From CAZQRP01 sp964596125 (GTDB lineage Bacteria > Chloroflexota > Dehalococcoidia > GIF9 > UBA5629), in NCBI GenBank assembly GCA_964596125.1, contig CAZQRP010000011.1:1-64000 (forward strand): a stretch of DNA of 64,000 bases. Direction: 5' to 3'. Each line of letters begins with the position of its first letter. Position 1 is the first letter of the stretch. Position numbers and translations under genes: made by a program. Shown here piece by piece: positions 59,467 through 64,000 of this stretch. The notes below the pieces were generated by a model. That model saw only the letters and a list, made by a program, of their open reading frames with translations, had not been told where the DNA came from and did not search any database.

Positions 59467-61545
59467 ATGTCCAGGACTTTTCCTTTAGACAAAGTTCGGA
59501 ATATCGGGATTATCGCACACATCGATGCCGGTAAGACCACTGCTACCGAGAGAATCCTTTTTTATACAGGCCGCACCTACAAAGTCGGCGATGTGGACGA
59601 TGGTACAACGGTTATGGACTGGATGCAGCAGGAGCGTGAAAGAGGAATCACCATCACTGCCGCAGCTACCACATGCCACTGGAAAGAACATCGAATAAAC
59701 CTAATCGATACGCCGGGACATGTTGATTTTACAGCCGAGGTCGAACGCAGCTTGCGGGTATTGGATGGTGGTGTGGTAATTCTCGATGCCGTTGCCGGAG
59801 TAGAGGCTCAATCTGAGACCGTATGGAGACAAGCTGATAAGTACCACGTGCCGAGAATATGTTTTATCAATAAAATGGATAGAGTTGGAGCTGACTTTCA
59901 CCGCACAGTAAATATGATTGAGGAACGGCTAAAGGCTAACGCGTTGCCAATGCAGTTACCCCTGGGTGAAGAGAATCTCTTCCGAGGCATCATAGACTTG
60001 ATTAGCAATAAAGCATGGCTCTATTCCGATGAGGCTGGCGCAGCACCAGTCAAAACTTCTATTCCCGATGAACAGAAAGATCTGGTAGTCAAGTATCGTC
60101 AATCACTGGTTGAAAGACTGGCTGAAATCGATGATAAACTGATGTTACTTTATCTTGAAGACAGAGAAATAGCTGATTCTGAACTTAAGGCTGCCATAAG
60201 AAGACTAACTCTGGCTAATCGGATAGTTCCTATCTTCTGTGGCAGTGCTTTAAGAAATAAAGGAGTACAACCACTACTCGACGCTATTATAGATTATCTC
60301 CCCTCCCCTCTAGATGTACCTCCGATTAGTGTTATTAATTCCAGGACCGGAGAGAAGGTCAGTTTAAAAGCAAGTGATGATGCCCCCTTTTCGGCTCTGG
60401 CTTTCAAGGTAGTTGCTGATCCATTTATGGGCAGATTAGTTTATTTGCGAGTATACTCCGGCAAGGTTAAAGCGAGTACACAGGTCTACAACTGTAGCAA
60501 GGGGCAAAAAGAACGTATTGGTAGACTTGTTCTTATGCATGCTAATCGCCGCGAGGAAGTAAATGAAGCTGATACTGGAACCATTGCAGCTACCGTCGGC
60601 CTTAAAAACACCTTCACCGGGGACACTCTATGTGATATAGCTAAGCAAATACTTCTTGAGCCTATTCGTTTTCCCGATCCAGTGATCTCAATGGCAGTAG
60701 AACCCAAGAGTAAAGCTGATCAAGATAAACTGGGTGAAGCATTAAACAGACTTTCCGAAGAAGACCCCACTTTTAAAATACATGGTGACCAGGAAACCGG
60801 ACAAACACTGATCTCAGGAATGGGAGAGCTACACCTAGAGGTCCTGATAGACCGGGTGCTGCACGAATACAATGTTGGGGTAAGAGTTGGCAAACCACAA
60901 GTGGCTTATAAAGAGACTATCTCTGTACCAGTTGAAGCAGAAGGTCGTTTTATCAGGCAATTTGGTGGCCGGGGGCAGTATGGTCATGTCTGGCTTAAAA
61001 TCGAGCCCGGAGAACGAAATAGCGGCTTCATTTTTGTCAATCAGGTCAAGGGTGGAGCTATTCCAAAAGAATATTTTCCGTCAATAGAAGCGGGTGTGAA
61101 AGAAGCCTTAGAAGTCGGTGTAGTAGGCGGCTATCCCGTGGTAGATGTTAAAGTAACGTTGTATGACGGTAGCTACCACGAAGTAGATTCATCAGAAATA
61201 GCTTTCAAAATGGCAGCTTCAATAGCGGTAAAAGATGGCCTTCGTAAAGCTAAACCTGTCCTACTTGAACCGATTATGGAGTTGGAACTGGTGATGCCAG
61301 CCCAGTTCATGGGCGACATTATCGGTGATCTAAATTCAAGGAGAGGGCACGTTGAAGGTATCGAGACGCATGGAGAAACATGTGTTGTCCATTCCTTCAT
61401 TCCTTTATCAGATACCTTTGGTTATACCACAGACTTGAGGTCGCTTAGCCAGGGAAGGGCAACATATTCGCTTCAGTTTCACCATTATCAGGAGTTACCC
61501 GATGAATTGACGGACCAGATTACACATCGGATAAAAGGAAGCTAA
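59467..61545 (+). CDS. fusA: Elongation factor G
   Basis: 692 residues from ATG 59467. GTPase motifs [17 protein letters not shown] and NKMDR, then domains II to V, ending in domain V with [14 protein letters not shown] translocates tRNA and mRNA on the ribosome. ATG 59467 is chosen because EF-G typically starts MSR-x-PL-x-KVRNIGI and AGGAAAC lies upstream; ATG 59401 would add 22 residues. No tuf gene follows, so rpsJ comes next, 1 base after the stop. Confidence 0.96.
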   Translation: MSRTFPLDKVRNIGIIAHIDAGKTTATERILFYTGRTYKVGDVDDGTTVMDWMQQERERGITITAAATTCHWKEHRINLIDTPGHVDFTAEVERSLRVLDGGVVILDAVAGVEAQSETVWRQADKYHVPRICFINKMDRVGADFHRTVNMIEERLKANALPMQLPLGEENLFRGIIDLISNKAWLYSDEAGAAPVKTSIPDEQKDLVVKYRQSLVERLAEIDDKLMLLYLEDREIADSELKAAIRRLTLANRIVPIFCGSALRNKGVQPLLDAIIDYLPSPLDVPPISVINSRTGEKVSLKASDDAPFSALAFKVVADPFMGRLVYLRVYSGKVKASTQVYNCSKGQKERIGRLVLMHANRREEVNEADTGTIAATVGLKNTFTGDTLCDIAKQILLEPIRFPDPVISMAVEPKSKADQDKLGEALNRLSEEDPTFKIHGDQETGQTLISGMGELHLEVLIDRVLHEYNVGVRVGKPQVAYKETISVPVEAEGRFIRQFGGRGQYGHVWLKIEPGERNSGFIFVNQVKGGAIPKEYFPSIEAGVKEALEVGVVGGYPVVDVKVTLYDGSYHEVDSSEIAFKMAASIAVKDGLRKAKPVLLEPIMELELVMPAQFMGDIIGDLNSRRGHVEGIETHGETCVVHSFIPLSDTFGYTTDLRSLSQGRATYSLQFHHYQELPDELTDQITHRIKGS

Positions 61546-61546
61546 A

Positions 61547-61855
61547 ATGCCCAAACAAAAGATTCGTATTAAAGTTCGGGGGTATGACCACAGGCTGGTT
61601 GACCAGTCAGCAGGACAAATTGTGGAGACTGCAGAGAGAACTGGGGCTGTAGTAGCCGGTCCGGTACCTTTACCTACCAGGATCGAAAAATTTTGCGTTA
61701 TTCGCTCGCCCCATATCGATAAAGACTCACGAGAGCAATTCGAGATTCGCACGCATAAACGCGTTATTGATATTCTGGGGCCGACTTCTAAGACCATAGA
61801 TGCATTGACACAACTCCAGTTACCTTCCGGGGTTGAGTTAGATATTAGATTATAG
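61547..61855 (+). CDS. rpsJ: 30S ribosomal protein S10
   Basis: 102 residues, typical. It contains [18 protein letters not shown] at the start, [19 protein letters not shown] (in part) with the conserved RSPH loop, and the terminal [11 protein letters not shown]. It binds the 16S rRNA head and is also the NusE antitermination factor, which ties it to NusA. It begins 1 base after fusA. Confidence 0.96.
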   Translation: MPKQKIRIKVRGYDHRLVDQSAGQIVETAERTGAVVAGPVPLPTRIEKFCVIRSPHIDKDSREQFEIRTHKRVIDILGPTSKTIDALTQLQLPSGVELDIRL

Positions 61856-61875
61856 TTATCGAGATAGACCAGGAC

Positions 61876-62475
61876 ATGATTGGCAAAAAAGTAGGCATGA
61901 CGCACCTTTTCAAAGATGGCCAGGAAGTGGTAGTAACAGCCATCAAAGCCGGTCCTTGCTTCATTACCCAGGTGAAGACTGAGCAAAAGGATGGGTATAA
62001 CGCTATCCAACTGGGTTTTGAGGAATCCAAGCGGCTCAATTCAGCAGAAAAAGGGCACCTTAAAAGTATTGGTCAGTTTAAATATCTCCGTGAGTTCAAG
62101 GTAAAAGACATGGGGGATGCTCAAGAAGGACAGAAAATCGATGTAGATATATTCAAATCAGGTGACCTGGTCAATATCACCGGCACATCAAAAGGTAAAG
62201 GTTTTGCCGGTGGAGTTAAGCGATACCATTTTGCAGGTGGCCCAAAGACACACGGGCAATCTGACCGGCACAGGGCTCCAGGATCTATTGGTGCGACTAC
62301 TTCTCCTGGTCGGGTATTTAAAGGGCTTCGCATGGCTGGACATATGGGAAACAAAAAGACAACTGTACGCAATCTCGAAGTAGTTGATGTCAATTTGGAA
62401 AATCATTTGATCTTAGTTAAAGGAGCAGTACCCGGCTCAAAGAAAGGGCTGTTACTAATCAACAAAGCTGGATAA
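61876..62475 (+). CDS. rplC: 50S ribosomal protein L3
   Basis: 199 residues. The N-terminal IGKKVGMTHLF, the central basic loop with GGPKTHGQSDRHRAPGSIG and GRVFKGLRMAGHMG are diagnostic of L3, one of the first proteins to assemble into the 50S subunit near the peptidyl transferase centre. It lies 20 bases after rpsJ. The ATG at 61876 is the family start. Confidence 0.96.
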   Translation: MIGKKVGMTHLFKDGQEVVVTAIKAGPCFITQVKTEQKDGYNAIQLGFEESKRLNSAEKGHLKSIGQFKYLREFKVKDMGDAQEGQKIDVDIFKSGDLVNITGTSKGKGFAGGVKRYHFAGGPKTHGQSDRHRAPGSIGATTSPGRVFKGLRMAGHMGNKKTTVRNLEVVDVNLENHLILVKGAVPGSKKGLLLINKAG

Positions 62476-62488
62476 AGGTTACACAAAA

Positions 62489-63145
62489 GTGAAAGTAGAC
62501 GTTTATAATCTGAGGGGTGAAAGAATAAGAAATATTGAGATCAGGAACGATGTTTTTGGTTTACCCCTCAACGAAGCAGTAGTACATCAAGCATTGGTAC
62601 GGCAATTGGCTAACCGTCGTCTGGGGACCGCTGATACCAAGACAAAAGGTGAAGTAAATAGAAGTGGCAGGAAACTGTTTGCACAGAAGCATACAGGTCG
62701 GGCACGTCGTGGCAGCGCAAAGACACCACTTCTAAGGGGAGGTGGAGTGGTTTTCGGACCCCATCCGCGAAGCTATCGGCAGGCTATGCCTAAGAAAATG
62801 CGGCAACTGGCCTTAAAATGTGTCCTTTCGGACAAAGTCAGTAGTGGGGAATTAAAAATTATAGACAAAATTGAGCTTAATAAACCGAAAACTAAAGACT
62901 TGCTTGATATTTTGTTAGCACTGAGAATCGGTGAATCGGTAGCAATTATAACTGCTGAAGCCGATTATAATGTAGTGAAATCGGCAGATAATTTACCCGG
63001 CGTAAAGACATTACCAGCACGACTACTCAATGTTGCTGACTTACTCTCCCATAGAGGACTTTTAATGACTGTAGACGCAGTTCGGACTGCGGAAGAGATA
63101 TGGGGACAGGAATCTGCCCTAAGGACAAAAACAGGTAATAATTAA
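62489..63145 (+). CDS. rplD: 50S ribosomal protein L4
   Basis: 218 residues. The conserved loop with RSGRKLFAQKHTGRARRGS and GGGVVFGPHPRSY is that of L4, which lines the exit tunnel and in enteric bacteria controls the S10 operon. The start codon is GTG 62489. It follows rplC by 13 bases. Confidence 0.96.
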   Translation: MKVDVYNLRGERIRNIEIRNDVFGLPLNEAVVHQALVRQLANRRLGTADTKTKGEVNRSGRKLFAQKHTGRARRGSAKTPLLRGGGVVFGPHPRSYRQAMPKKMRQLALKCVLSDKVSSGELKIIDKIELNKPKTKDLLDILLALRIGESVAIITAEADYNVVKSADNLPGVKTLPARLLNVADLLSHRGLLMTVDAVRTAEEIWGQESALRTKTGNN

Positions 63146-63172
63146 TATATAATTTCAGGAATTATATAAAAT

Positions 63173-63457
63173 ATGCATACTTACGAAGTGTTACGTCGAC
63201 CGTTAATTACTGAAAAGACTACGCTGCTTCAAGAGCAGAACGGATATGCTTTTGAAATAGCAAAGAACGCTACGAAACACGAAGTTAAGGTGGCCGTAGA
63301 AAAAGCATTTAAGGTTAAAGTTGTTAAAGTAAATGTGATGACCGTTCCAGGCAAATTAAAAAGGATGGGCAGGCGGATGGTTATGACTCCTTCCTGGAAG
63401 AAGGCAGTCGTTACTCTAGTCGCCGGACATAAGATAGAGTTCTTTGAAGGAGTATAA
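63173..63457 (+). CDS. rplW: 50S ribosomal protein L23
   Basis: 94 residues. RPLITEKTTLL near the N-terminus, YAFEIAKNATK and VKKAFKVKV-type helix are those of L23, at the tunnel exit where SRP and trigger factor dock. It follows rplD by 27 bases. A 31-residue basic ORF, not usual in this operon, comes next before rplB. Confidence 0.96.
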   Translation: MHTYEVLRRPLITEKTTLLQEQNGYAFEIAKNATKHEVKVAVEKAFKVKVVKVNVMTVPGKLKRMGRRMVMTPSWKKAVVTLVAGHKIEFFEGV

Positions 63458-63474
63458 AAGGCAGGAATATAAAA

Positions 63475-63570
63475 TTGGGTTCAGTCATCAAAAAACGAAG
63501 AAAAAAAATGGCCAGACATAAGCATCGGAAGCTTATTAAGAAAAACCGATGGCAAAGAAGACACCCGTAA
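63475..63570 (+). CDS. bS22/AURKAIP1-COX24 (mS38)-like mini ribosomal protein
   Basis: 31 residues, too short for ordinary gene calls. The sequence starts MGSVIKKRRKKMARHKHRK and ends in a basic RWQRRHP, closely matching the 33-residue actinobacterial 30S protein bS22 and the conserved core of mitochondrial mS38 (AURKAIP1/COX24 domain). Fourteen or more residues are Lys or Arg. The start codon is TTG with AGGAA 7 nt upstream. It lies 17 bases after rplW and 15 bases before rplB, inside the S10 operon. A role in the small subunit near the decoding centre is known for the family. Confidence 0.88.
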   Translation: MGSVIKKRRKKMARHKHRKLIKKNRWQRRHP

Positions 63571-63585
63571 TATAGGGAGAGGGAT

Positions 63586-64000
63586 TTGGCATTAAAAACA
63601 TATCGTCCAACTTCACCATCCAGGCGAGGCATGGTTAGCGCTTCTTTTGAAGAGATAACCAGAAATACTCCCGAGAGGTCCCTGTTAAAACCATTGAGGA
63701 AAAAAGCAGGCCGGAACAACAGGGGCATAATAACGACACGACATCGTGGTGGCGGCACAAAACGCAAACTACGTGTAATTGATTTTAAGAGAAATAAGTT
63801 TAACGTCCCCGGCAAGGTAGCTGCGATAGAGTATGATCCCAACCGCTCAGCACGCATAGCTCTGGTTCATTATGCGGATGGGGATAAGCGATATATTCTT
63901 GCTCCTATTGGTCTCAATGTAGGCCATACTATAGAATCCGGGGAGAACGCTGAAATAAGGCCGGGTAATACTTTACCGCTAGGCTCAGTCCCGGCAGGTA
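63586..64000 (+). CDS. rplB: 50S ribosomal protein L2 (5' part, cut by window end)
   Basis: 138 complete codons are visible. It begins with TTG, then [15 protein letters not shown], and continues with [20 protein letters not shown] and [16 protein letters not shown], all typical of L2, the 50S protein near the peptidyl transferase centre. GGGAG lies about 6 nt upstream of the TTG. It follows the bS22-like gene by 15 bases. The rest of the gene, with the catalytic-centre loop, lies past the end of the window. Confidence 0.95.
   Translation, partial: MALKTYRPTSPSRRGMVSASFEEITRNTPERSLLKPLRKKAGRNNRGIITTRHRGGGTKRKLRVIDFKRNKFNVPGKVAAIEYDPNRSARIALVHYADGDKRYILAPIGLNVGHTIESGENAEIRPGNTLPLGSVPAG

Overview
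The window looks like a piece of chromosome from an anaerobic, non-photosynthetic member of the Chloroflexota, most probably class Dehalococcoidia or a close relative. This is inferred from gene content by eye; no search was run. Pointers are two tiny four-cysteine proteins of the DUF5679 type, a four-subunit 2-oxoacid:ferredoxin oxidoreductase, a three-subunit molybdenum hydroxylase, HypAB, a short IF2, no lipopolysaccharide or outer-membrane genes, and frequent TTG/GTG starts. Nearly everything is a normal chromosomal gene. I see no prophage, insertion sequence, CRISPR array or rRNA.

Layout. 1-8.1 kb: tRNA-Met, hypA-hypB-metallo-beta-lactamase (minus strand), an orphan 62-residue ORF behind a textbook promoter, an HdrD/GlpC-like iron-sulfur protein, an MFS transporter, and a cassette of two MoaD/ThiS-like ubiquitin-fold proteins followed by an E1-like (ThiF/MoeB) enzyme. 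8.2-12 kb: a convergent FAD / 2Fe-2S / molybdopterin hydroxylase operon. 12.2-19 kb: two DUF5679 genes flanking uppS and nusA-ylxR-infB-rbfA-truB. 19-25.2 kb: PHP phosphoesterase, tandem UspA, an inositol-lipid cluster (inositol-phosphate synthase, PimA-like glycosyltransferase, CDP-alcohol phosphatidyltransferase) and purA. 25.3-30.6 kb: rpsO-pnp-dapB-asd-dapA on the minus strand. 30.7-34.1 kb: dnaX-ybaB-recR-recO. 34.2-40.4 kb: a degenerate chemoreceptor, a GerW/DUF2953 operon, MarR, a membrane hydrolase and NfeD. 41-48.2 kb: ligA-pth, then LOG-like-eno-MBL-queF-gapA. 48.3-55.2 kb: zinc-ribbon membrane protein, exported DUF2680-type protein, PhoBR-like two-component system, orphan membrane proteins, and an ECF sigma factor with a DUF5667-like partner carrying a 48-bp repeat. 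55.4-58.1 kb: korDABC. 58.3-64 kb: rpsL-rpsG-fusA-rpsJ-rplC-rplD-rplW, a 31-residue bS22/mS38-like gene, and rplB cut by the window end.

How the genes work together. Clear functional blocks are translation and RNA processing (nusA-infB block, rpsO-pnp, str/S10 block), diaspartate-pathway lysine/diaminopimelate synthesis, replication and recombination (dnaX/recR/recO, ligA), lower glycolysis (eno, gap), ferredoxin-linked 2-oxoacid oxidation, and inositol-phospholipid synthesis. The points most worth a second look are: the tandem ubiquitin-fold/E1 cassette beside the molybdenum hydroxylase; substitutions of key residues in the 2Fe-2S subunit, E1, HypB and QueF; the bS22-like ORF inside the S10 operon; the inositol-lipid cluster; a possible miniature GerW paralogue; a chemoreceptor with a changed signalling tip; and several start codons only 7-10 nt behind a -10 box without a Shine-Dalgarno sequence, suggesting leaderless mRNAs.
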